Shown: piece by piece, positions 26,671 to 34,084 of the stretch
Position numbering within the stretch: the first letter of the stretch is position 1
Layout of the letters: every line of letters begins with the position of its first letter
DNA from: a virus
Strand: one strand, 5' to 3'
IMG/VR virus record: IMGVR_UViG_3300034198_015644
Span: 1 to 64,000 of that record
DNA: 64,000 nt
Program-made: the position numbers and the translations under genes
The notes under the pieces: generated by a model
Database searches by the model: none
Told to the model about the DNA's origin: nothing
The model's input: the letters and a program-made list of their open reading frames with translations, nothing else

Positions 26671-27123
26671 ATGAAAAAGATTGAAAAAACTCCTTATGAA
26701 TTTTATTTGTACATTAACAACAACATCGTTTGTCAAAGATTCTTTCAGTTGAAAGGATATAACGATAAAGTTTTAAAGTCGATAGAATTAAAAGAGTTAA
26801 TTGATGATGTTGTCGAGATAGTTCAAAGAGATTTAATGAATAAAACTAGAGATTATTTGTATTCTCATTACAATCCGTTTGAACCACAAGATCCTGAGAC
26901 CAGCCAAAGAATTAATATTTACGAAAATGAGGATGTGTTTGATGTAGAAGTCAGAATTTATGACAAAATTGTCGCAAAAAAAAGGTTTACTGGTAATGTT
27001 TACCCCCCAAAAGTAAGATACTCGGTGAATATCAAGGAGTTAATTCCTGAAATTATTTCGACAATTCAGGAAAAATTGTCACAAAAAAAATATTCGCAAA
27101 CCTACGCCGGTATTGAACTTTAA
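26671..27123 (+). CDS. Unknown protein with internal duplication
   Basis: 150 residues in two similar halves: about residues 11-55 (FYLYINNNIVCQRFF ... IELKELIDDVVEIVQ) and 90-136 (FDVEVRIYDKIVAKKRF ... VNIKELIPEIISTIQ), each a two-strand plus helix unit joined by a Pro-rich linker. It starts 11 nt after the nuclease stop and lies before the helicase. No known family; a small replication accessory factor is possible from context only. Confidence 0.7.
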   Translation: MKKIEKTPYEFYLYINNNIVCQRFFQLKGYNDKVLKSIELKELIDDVVEIVQRDLMNKTRDYLYSHYNPFEPQDPETSQRINIYENEDVFDVEVRIYDKIVAKKRFTGNVYPPKVRYSVNIKELIPEIISTIQEKLSQKKYSQTYAGIEL

Positions 27124-27124
27124 T

Positions 27125-27133
27125 AGTATTTAT
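27125..27133 (+). promoter_or_regulatory. Possible late promoter motif, variant AGTATTTAT
   Basis: Variant of the recurring motif, 23 nt before the helicase start. The helicase is not a structural gene, so this copy may be fortuitous. Confidence 0.25.
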
Positions 27134-27156
27134 CATTTACTAACAGTATTTTTCTT

Positions 27157-28560
27157 ATGTCAAAAAGTAGAGCAAATTTAGGGTATTTGGGTCATAGCTT
27201 TCAAATACAATTATTAAATCAATTAATTGTTGACGAAAAGTTTGCCATGTCAATTATTGATATATTAGACCCTACCTATTTTGATAGTGAGTATTTGAGA
27301 TTAATTTCTGCGGAAATAAAAGATTATCATGAGAAGTATCAAACAATTCCTTTAATATCTACAATTGAACAAATTGTTAGTCAAAAGATTACAAAAGAAA
27401 TTACTAAAGAATATGTAGTTGAAAGTTTACAGGAAATTAAAAATACTGATCAAAAAGATTGTTTATTTATACAGGATACTGCTATAAAATTTTGTAAACA
27501 ACAAGAATTAAAAAAGGCAAATAAAAAAATTGAGAAAATTTTAGAGAGTGGTGATTTTGAGAAATACGACGAATGTGTAGAAATAATGAAAAAGGCGGTA
27601 TCTGTTGGAGAACATAAAGATACTGGTATAAATTTATTCGACAATATTTTGGATGTTTTGTCTGATGATTTTAGAAGCCCTATTCCAACAGGAATTAAAG
27701 GATTAGATAATTTAATGGAAGGTGGACTATCTAAAGGAGAATTGGGGGTTATATTGGCACCATTTGGTGTAGGTAAAACAACTTTAATTACAAGATTCGC
27801 ACATACTGCATGGGAATTAGGATATAACGTAGTACAAATATTTTTTGAGGATAATCCTAAAGTTATACAAAAGAAACACACGACATGTATGACAGGAATT
27901 GCATTGAATGATTTAAATGCAAATGCTTCGGAGGTTGAGGAACTAATTAATAAAAAACAAGGCGAAAGATCGAATCATCTAATTTTAAAAAAGTTCCAAA
28001 GTGCAAATACGACTATGCAACAAATAGAACAGTATCTTAGAAAGTTAATTTCTGATGGTATTCGTCCCGATATTGTTCTTTTAGATTATATTGATTGTGT
28101 AGTTTCTAATAGACAATATAAAGATGAGTATGCGGGTGAAGGTGATATTATGAGATCTTTTGAAACTATAATATCCGAATTAAACGTTGTCGGTTGGACG
28201 GCAGTGCAGGGAAATAGATCATCGATCGGTGCGGATATAGTTGATTCTAATATGATTGGGGGATCAATTAAGAAAGGTCAGATTGGACATTTTATTTTGT
28301 CGGTCGCAAGGACAATAGCACAAAAAGAAGATAACTTAGCAACAATGGCGATATTAAAATCTAGGTTTGGTAAAGACGGAGTAGTATTTGAGGATATTCG
28401 TTTTGACAATGGATTGTTACACATAGACACTACTGAGACATCAACTACTTCCATTCTTCAAATGGGTAAATTTAAAGATAAGTCTAATCAAGATAGAGTC
28501 ACCAACGCATTGGATAAAGTAAATAAGGCAAAGAATAGTTTAAAAAATAAAATACAATAA
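27157..28560 (+). CDS. gp41: Replicative DNA helicase (T4 gp41 / DnaB-like)
   Basis: Hexameric 5'-3' helicase of the replication fork. 467 residues against 475 in T4 gp41. There is a DnaB-type N-terminal helical domain (GHSFQIQLLNQLIVDEKF), a linker, then the RecA-like motor: PTGIKGLDNLMEGGLSKGE, Walker A APFGVGKTT around residue 200-208, Walker B IVLLDYIDCV, sensor AVQGNRSS, and an arginine-finger region near AILKSRFGKDG. The C-terminus is Lys/Asn-rich. It forms a cluster with nuclease, recombinase and SSB genes. Confidence 0.92.
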   Translation: MSKSRANLGYLGHSFQIQLLNQLIVDEKFAMSIIDILDPTYFDSEYLRLISAEIKDYHEKYQTIPLISTIEQIVSQKITKEITKEYVVESLQEIKNTDQKDCLFIQDTAIKFCKQQELKKANKKIEKILESGDFEKYDECVEIMKKAVSVGEHKDTGINLFDNILDVLSDDFRSPIPTGIKGLDNLMEGGLSKGELGVILAPFGVGKTTLITRFAHTAWELGYNVVQIFFEDNPKVIQKKHTTCMTGIALNDLNANASEVEELINKKQGERSNHLILKKFQSANTTMQQIEQYLRKLISDGIRPDIVLLDYIDCVVSNRQYKDEYAGEGDIMRSFETIISELNVVGWTAVQGNRSSIGADIVDSNMIGGSIKKGQIGHFILSVARTIAQKEDNLATMAILKSRFGKDGVVFEDIRFDNGLLHIDTTETSTTSILQMGKFKDKSNQDRVTNALDKVNKAKNSLKNKIQ

Positions 28561-28582
28561 ATAAATAAAGAATTAAAAAATT

Positions 28583-31363
28583 ATGGATATCTCACAAAAA
28601 ATACTTAGCGACATCACTGTTCATATGAAGTACGCGAAGTATGTACCCGAATTACAACGAAGAGAAACTTGGGACGAATTAGTAACACGAAATATGAATA
28701 TGCATATTAAAAAATACCCAAAGATTGAAAATGAAATAAGAGAAGCGTATAAATTAGTTTTTGATAAAAAAGTTTTACCTTCAATGAGATCTTTACAATT
28801 TGGAGGAAAACCTATTGAGATAAGTCCTAATAGAGTATACAATTGTTTTGGTAGAGAAACTGAATTTATCACAGACCAAGGATTAAAATCATTTAAAGAT
28901 TTTAATGATGGAGATGATGTTTTAGTTTTAACACATAAAGGCAATTGGAAACCTGCTAAAGTAAAAAAATACGGGGAACAAAAATTAAATAAGATTAAAT
29001 TTGTTAGAGGTAACTCATCAAAAACTGTAAGAGCAACAGGAAATCATAGATGGATATTATTTAACGGAAACGAGACTACTAACTTAAATGTTGGTGACGT
29101 AATTTACCCAACTCAACAGAACAAAAATTTTAATTATGACAATGCATCAATTCTCGAAAAATTATATTGGTGCTATGGGTATGTTTTTGGTGACGGAACT
29201 AAAGTTAAACAGAATGGAGAATATAAGTATTCTATGGTAAGACTCTGCGGTAAAGATGCATTACAGTATTTACACAGATTTAAAGAAATGGGTTTTGGTA
29301 CGTCTGAATCTTTGAGTTTAGGTGGCGACATTATGGTATACACGGGTAAATATTTAAAAACTGCGCCAGACCCTAAAATTGATAGTATTAGTCAGATTAA
29401 AGCATTTATGGATGGATATCTTTCTGCTGACGGTTATAAAAACCCTGATTGGTATGAAAATAATGAATTATCAAAATATAAAAACATTTTATCTTCCCAA
29501 GAAGACCACCAAGAATTTTTAGAAAAATTTTTAGATTTATGCGGATATTACATTACAAATATTGGTGATTTAACTGGTCAAGAAACAAATTATGGCGTTA
29601 GAGTAAACACTAAAAGATATTCCATAACAAATCATATTGGAAGTAGAAACAATACATCTTGGTCAGTGAAAGAAATTGTTGAGGACGAAATCGAAGAAGT
29701 TTGGTGTTTAGAAGTTAAAGACGACGCTAGTTTTGTCTTAGGAGGTGGTATAGTAACAGGTAATTGTGCTTATTTACCTATTGACCACATTGATAGTTTT
29801 TCTGAAGTAATGTTTTTATTGTTAGGAGGAACGGGTGTTGGTTATTCGGTACAAAAACACCATATTGATGATTTACCTGAAATTAGAAAACCAAATGCAG
29901 GAAGGACTCGTAGATATTTGATTGGTGATAGTATTGAAGGATGGGCGGATGCAATTAAAACTTTAATGAAATCTTATTTTGGAGAAACAACATCTACACC
30001 AATATTTGATTACTCCGATATTAGACCAAAAGGTGCACATCTATTAACATCGGGTGGAAAGGCTCCGGGTCCTCAACCTTTAAAAGATTGTATTCATAAT
30101 ATTAAAAAAGTTTTGGATGAAGTTGAAGACGGTAATAAATTAAAACCAATTCAAGTACACGACATAGTGTGTCATATTGCAGACGCAGTACTTGCAGGAG
30201 GTATTCGTAGAGCGGCATTAATTAGTTTATTTAATGCTGATGATCATGAAATGATTTCTTGTAAATCGGGACCTTGGTGGGAACAAAATCCACAAAGAGG
30301 AAGAGCAAATAATTCCGCAGTTTTAGTTAGACATAAGGCAACTGAAGAATTTTTTATGGATCTTTGGAAACGTATTGAGGCATCTGGAGCAGGAGAACCT
30401 GGAATTTATTTTACTAATGATAAAGATTGGGGAACTAATCCTTGTTGTGAAATTGCACTTCGACCATATCAATTCTGTAATCTTTGCGAGGTAAATGTAT
30501 CCAATGTAGAATCCCAAGAAGACTTAAATGAAAGAGTTAAAGCAGCAACATTTATTGGTACTTTACAAGCGGGTTACACAGATTTCCATTATCTTCGTGA
30601 TGTGTGGAGACGTACTACAGAAAAAGATGCATTAATTGGTGTTGGTATGACAGGTATAGGATCTGGTAAAATTTTAGATTACGATATGGCTGAAGCCGCT
30701 AACGTAGTAAAAATTGAAAATGAAAGAGTATCAAAACTTATTGGAATTAATCCTGCGGCTAGAACAACCACTGTAAAACCTTCAGGTACTAGTTCATTAG
30801 TTCTTGGAACTTCTTCGGGTATTCACGCATGGCACAATGATTATTATATTCGTAGAATTCGTGTCGGTAAGAATGAGGCAATTTATACTTACCTATCACT
30901 TTACCATCCTGAATTGATTGAAGATGAGTTTTTTAGACCACACGATACTGCGGTTATTTCAGTACCACAAAAGGCGCCTGAATGTGCAATTTTAAGAACT
31001 GAGTCCCCACTTCAGTTATTAGAAAGAGTTAAAAGAATTCACACCGAGTGGATTAAGGAAGGACATAGAACAGGTAATAATACCCACAATATATCAGCAA
31101 CCGTTTCTTTAAAAACTGAAGAATGGGAAACAGTCGGTCATTGGATGTGGAAAAACAGAAAAAGTTATAATGGTTTATCTGTTTTACCTTATGATGGAGG
31201 AACGTATACCCAAGCCCCTTTTGAGGATTGCACGAAAGAAAAGTATGAAGAAATGATGTCACATTTACATAATATAGATTTAACCAAAGTTGTTGAAATG
31301 AGTGACGAAACCAATTTATCGGGTGAAGTTGCTTGTGGTGCAATGGGTTGTGAGGTAAAATAA
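28583..31363 (+). CDS. nrdJ: Adenosylcobalamin-dependent (class II) ribonucleotide reductase with intein
   Basis: Reduces ribonucleotides to deoxynucleotides for phage DNA synthesis. 926 residues, of which 307 are an intein, leaving a 619-residue enzyme. Extein motifs: NCAYLP (first redox Cys, C395), NPCCEI with thiyl-radical Cys C621 and E623, partner C632 eleven residues on, GMTGIGSGKILDY, VKPSGTSSLVLGTSSGIHA, and a C-terminal ACGAMGCEVK redox pair. This pattern resembles the monomeric class II enzyme of Lactobacillus type; no small-subunit gene is near. It needs vitamin B12 cofactor from the host. Function depends on intein removal because the intein interrupts the active-site Cys motif. 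Confidence 0.85.
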   Translation: MDISQKILSDITVHMKYAKYVPELQRRETWDELVTRNMNMHIKKYPKIENEIREAYKLVFDKKVLPSMRSLQFGGKPIEISPNRVYNCFGRETEFITDQGLKSFKDFNDGDDVLVLTHKGNWKPAKVKKYGEQKLNKIKFVRGNSSKTVRATGNHRWILFNGNETTNLNVGDVIYPTQQNKNFNYDNASILEKLYWCYGYVFGDGTKVKQNGEYKYSMVRLCGKDALQYLHRFKEMGFGTSESLSLGGDIMVYTGKYLKTAPDPKIDSISQIKAFMDGYLSADGYKNPDWYENNELSKYKNILSSQEDHQEFLEKFLDLCGYYITNIGDLTGQETNYGVRVNTKRYSITNHIGSRNNTSWSVKEIVEDEIEEVWCLEVKDDASFVLGGGIVTGNCAYLPIDHIDSFSEVMFLLLGGTGVGYSVQKHHIDDLPEIRKPNAGRTRRYLIGDSIEGWADAIKTLMKSYFGETTSTPIFDYSDIRPKGAHLLTSGGKAPGPQPLKDCIHNIKKVLDEVEDGNKLKPIQVHDIVCHIADAVLAGGIRRAALISLFNADDHEMISCKSGPWWEQNPQRGRANNSAVLVRHKATEEFFMDLWKRIEASGAGEPGIYFTNDKDWGTNPCCEIALRPYQFCNLCEVNVSNVESQEDLNERVKAATFIGTLQAGYTDFHYLRDVWRRTTEKDALIGVGMTGIGSGKILDYDMAEAANVVKIENERVSKLIGINPAARTTTVKPSGTSSLVLGTSSGIHAWHNDYYIRRIRVGKNEAIYTYLSLYHPELIEDEFFRPHDTAVISVPQKAPECAILRTESPLQLLERVKRIHTEWIKEGHRTGNNTHNISATVSLKTEEWETVGHWMWKNRKSYNGLSVLPYDGGTYTQAPFEDCTKEKYEEMMSHLHNIDLTKVVEMSDETNLSGEVACGAMGCEVK
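28844..29764 (+). mobile_element. Intein with LAGLIDADG homing endonuclease inside nrdJ
   Basis: Residues 88-394 of the encoded protein. It starts with Cys (CFGRETEFITDQGLKSF, block A), has block B ATGNHRWILF, a DOD/LAGLIDADG pair (YGYVFGDGTK and FMDGYLSADGYK), block F VWCLEVKDDASFVL and block G GGIVTGN followed by extein Cys. The penultimate residue is Gly instead of the usual His, a variant that can still splice in some inteins. Insertion is exactly before the conserved redox Cys. Confidence 0.92.
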
Positions 31364-31388
31364 ATTAAAAATTTTACTAAAAATAAAG

Positions 31389-31416
31389 GGGGAATAGTAA
31401 TATTCCCCTTTTTTAT
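31389..31416 (+). terminator. Intrinsic terminator after nrdJ
   Basis: GGGGAATA / TATTCCCC with GTAA loop, then a T run. It ends the replication block. Confidence 0.88.
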
Positions 31417-31431
31417 TTTTATCTATACCTT

Positions 31432-31439
31432 ATATTTAT
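31432..31439 (+). promoter_or_regulatory. Putative late promoter motif ATATTTAT
   Basis: Recurring motif only 4 nt before the gp25-like start codon. As a -10 element it would give a leaderless mRNA, as proposed for two host-type promoters here. Confidence 0.4.
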
Positions 31440-31443
31440 ATGC

Positions 31444-31833
31444 ATGGCAGAGAAATTTATAAACATAAGATTCCCCTTTGAAGATAGTAAAAGGGGATTT
31501 TTTGTAGAAATGAATCAAACCGCAAAAGACGCGGTAAAATCAGATCTATTACACCTTTTATTTACTGATAAAGGTAGTAGATATTATTTACCCACATTTG
31601 GTACAAATTTAAGAAGATATATTTTCCAACCAAATGATGCCCCAACCCATAATGATATTATTTCTGAAATACAATTGGAGGTCAATACATTTATACCGGG
31701 TTTAAAAATAAACAGTATTGGGGTTACTGTAGACCCTAATGATGAAAATATAGCAATTGTTAATGTAAAATTTAGTATTGGGGATGGAATATTTGAAGAA
31801 ACTGACTTTGTAGAGGTCGCTATTTCTCAATAA
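31444..31833 (+). CDS. gp25: Baseplate wedge protein (T4 gp25-like)
   Basis: 129 residues against 132 in T4 gp25. It carries the gp25/lysozyme-like wedge pattern: KDAVKSDLLHLLFTDKGSRYYLPTFG split around the conserved KGSR-x-FG core, then RRYIFQPND and a C-terminal VNVKFSIGDG strand. It nucleates sheath assembly on the baseplate with gp6 and gp53. It is directly followed by gp6, as in most contractile systems. An out-of-frame ATG 4 nt upstream is closed quickly, supporting the chosen start. Confidence 0.9.
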   Translation: MAEKFINIRFPFEDSKRGFFVEMNQTAKDAVKSDLLHLLFTDKGSRYYLPTFGTNLRRYIFQPNDAPTHNDIISEIQLEVNTFIPGLKINSIGVTVDPNDENIAIVNVKFSIGDGIFEETDFVEVAISQ

Positions 31834-31845
31834 AATTAAAAATTT

Positions 31846-31854
31846 AATATTTAT
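31846..31854 (+). promoter_or_regulatory. Putative late promoter motif AATATTTAT
   Basis: Recurring motif between gp25 and gp6, 25 nt before the gp6 start. Confidence 0.45.
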
Positions 31855-31879
31855 TAAAAACAAAGTATTTGGATAAAAA

Positions 31880-33706
31880 ATGTCAAAAAAATTAAATTAT
31901 TACTCAAGAAACTTCGCAGATTTTAGAACAGAATTAATAAATTTTGTTAGACAGTATTATCCTGATATTTTTTCAGATTTTAATGATAGTTCTATTGGAA
32001 CTATGTTAATCGAATTAAACGCGGGTGTTGCGGACGTATTGGCATTTCAAACCGATAGAATGTTTCAGGAAACACAACTTGATTATGCCCAAGAAAGAAG
32101 ATCATTATTGGCGATAGCAAGAACATATGGATTGAAAATACCCAACAAAAGACCGTCAATAACTATTTTAGATTGGAGTTGTACTGTACCCGTATTAGGT
32201 GATACTTTTGATGTTGCGTATGCACCATTAATTAGAAAAGGGGCACAAGCAATTGGTGCAGGTAGAACATTTGAGGCAATTGAAGATGTTGATTTTTCTT
32301 CACCATATTCATCGGGGGGTATACCTAACAGATTGGTAATACCTAACTTAGATGCCAACGGCAACATATTAAATTATACACTAGTAAAGAGAGAAATTGC
32401 TTTAAACGGGATCACAAAGATTTATAGATATGATGTCAACGTACAAGATTCTAGACCATTTTTTGAATTATATTTACCCGATATTGATGTTTTAAATGTT
32501 GAACAAGTTATAACATTACAGGGTACTAATTATAATACTATACCTTCTTTAAATGAATTTTTAAATTTTAACAATAGATGGTGGGAAGTTCAAGCATTGG
32601 CAGAAAATAAAATTTTTATTGAAGACACGACTAAAGTTTCTGATCGTGCAGGAGTTAGACCTGGTAGGTGGGTCAACATAAGTAGAAAATTTATTACAGA
32701 ATTTACAGATAAAAATTATTGTAAATTAATTTTTGGTTCAGGATCTATAGATACATCAACTTTATTATCATTTTGTGCACCTAGTATAACACAACAAGTA
32801 CAACAAGTTGGTAATTTTATTAATACAAGTGCACTTGGTGAAGTATTAAAACCAAATACAACTCTTTTTGTTAAATATAGAGTTGGAGGTGGGGCTAGTA
32901 CAAATTTAGGTGCCAATATTATTAATACATTAGGTTTTATAGATGTTACTGTAACGGGACCTAACGCAAATACTAATACTAATGTAAAATCTTCAATAAA
33001 AGTTAATAATCCTATACCAGCACTTGGTGGTGCAGATACATTAGACATTGAACAAATTAGGGTATTAATACGATATAATTTTAGCGCACAAAATAGATGT
33101 GTGACTATAAAAGATTATAAATCTAGAATATTATTAATGCCGGGTGAATACGGAGTACCATATAGAACAAATGTAACTGAAGAACAAAATAAGATTGTTG
33201 TTTCATTATTGACACTTGGAACTGACGGTAAATTATCCAATCAATCTACCAATACCCTAAAAGAAAATATCGCAGAGTATTTAGCGGACTATAGAATGAT
33301 TAATGATTTTGTGGTCTTAAAAGATGGTAAAATTTATAATTTAAAATTTGAAATTGATTTATACATTGATAGTGCTTATTCTAAATCTGAAATAGTAACA
33401 AATACTGTTAATGCGGTTTATAACTATATGAATATAATAAACCACGATATGGGTGAAAATATTTATTTAGGTCAATTGATTGAAAATATAAATAATATTG
33501 GAGGAGTATTAAATGTAATTGATATTAGAGTTTTCAATAAAGTAGGAGGAACTGCATATTCCTCAAACGAGGTGTCACAACCATTAATAGATACTACAAC
33601 AAGACAAATAAATTTATTAGGTGAATTTACTTTATTTGCAGACCCTGATTCAATGTTTGAAGTCAAATATCCCGAAAAGGATATTGTAATTAGAATAAAA
33701 TCTTAA
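31880..33706 (+). CDS. gp6: Baseplate wedge protein (T4 gp6 / baseplate J-like)
   Basis: 608 residues against 660 in T4 gp6. The N-terminus (RNFADFRTELINFVRQYYP, FNDSSIGTMLIELNAGVADVL, RRSLLAIARTYGL) is the hallmark of gp6/J-type wedge proteins. The C-terminal half has VTIKDYKSRILLMPGEYG and the ENIYLGQLIENINNIGGV core that dimerises in the inner baseplate ring. Its stop codon lies inside a 12-bp inverted repeat that may act as terminator. Secure call. Confidence 0.93.
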   Translation: MSKKLNYYSRNFADFRTELINFVRQYYPDIFSDFNDSSIGTMLIELNAGVADVLAFQTDRMFQETQLDYAQERRSLLAIARTYGLKIPNKRPSITILDWSCTVPVLGDTFDVAYAPLIRKGAQAIGAGRTFEAIEDVDFSSPYSSGGIPNRLVIPNLDANGNILNYTLVKREIALNGITKIYRYDVNVQDSRPFFELYLPDIDVLNVEQVITLQGTNYNTIPSLNEFLNFNNRWWEVQALAENKIFIEDTTKVSDRAGVRPGRWVNISRKFITEFTDKNYCKLIFGSGSIDTSTLLSFCAPSITQQVQQVGNFINTSALGEVLKPNTTLFVKYRVGGGASTNLGANIINTLGFIDVTVTGPNANTNTNVKSSIKVNNPIPALGGADTLDIEQIRVLIRYNFSAQNRCVTIKDYKSRILLMPGEYGVPYRTNVTEEQNKIVVSLLTLGTDGKLSNQSTNTLKENIAEYLADYRMINDFVVLKDGKIYNLKFEIDLYIDSAYSKSEIVTNTVNAVYNYMNIINHDMGENIYLGQLIENINNIGGVLNVIDIRVFNKVGGTAYSSNEVSQPLIDTTTRQINLLGEFTLFADPDSMFEVKYPEKDIVIRIKS

Positions 33707-33727
33707 TTTTGTAATTTACAAAATTAA
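33703..33727. terminator. Perfect inverted repeat at the end of gp6
   Basis: TTAATTTTGTAA / TTACAAAATTAA around a single T, containing the gp6 stop codon. AT-only except one pair, with no long T run: a weak terminator or a protein-binding palindrome. Confidence 0.45.
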
Positions 33728-33749
33728 AATATTAAATATTTTTGATAAT

Positions 33750-34064
33750 ATGGGATGCGGATGTAAAAACAATAGCGAATTTGTCGTAAGTGACGGTAAT
33801 ACAAATAGTAGTACATACACTATAGTAGGAAAAAAAGATTTTACTGAAAAATTTGGAGATTTTTTACTTAGAAAAAATAAATTTTCTATTTTTGGTATTT
33901 TTTTATTTTTTATTATAACACCAGTAACACTGGCTTTTATGATACCAATAGTTATTATTTTTTTATTCAATAAACTAATTTTTGGTAAAGATACTAACCC
34001 TGTAAATTTAATAGCTTTTTCTAAAGATAAAAGTTATAAAAATTTTAAAAAAATAAAAAAATAA
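33750..34064 (+). CDS. Small membrane protein with Cys-rich N-terminus
   Basis: 104 residues: MGCGCKNN start, a polar region, then about 35 hydrophobic residues (near positions 47-82, FGIFLFFIITPVTLAF and onward) that can form one long or two short membrane helices, and a basic tail. No known family. Size and topology could suit a holin or a tail-associated membrane protein, but it sits among baseplate genes, with no lysis gene beside it. The antisense frame here is a mirror artefact of low complexity. Confidence 0.65.
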   Translation: MGCGCKNNSEFVVSDGNTNSSTYTIVGKKDFTEKFGDFLLRKNKFSIFGIFLFFIITPVTLAFMIPIVIIFLFNKLIFGKDTNPVNLIAFSKDKSYKNFKKIKK

Positions 34065-34071
34065 TATTTAT
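34063..34071 (+). promoter_or_regulatory. Putative late promoter motif AATATTTAT
   Basis: Recurring motif, 13 nt before the start of the 1545-residue baseplate protein. Confidence 0.45.
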
Positions 34072-34084
34072 TTAAAAATGTTAA

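Noticed and set aside
27450-27881. 143-codon minus-strand frame inside the helicase gene
   Set aside because: Antisense to conserved helicase motifs; Ser/Phe-rich shadow composition.
33716-33970. Minus-strand frame over the small membrane protein gene
   Set aside because: It mirrors an AT-rich hydrophobic segment; the plus-strand frame has a proper start, a Cys-rich N-terminus and fits the operon.
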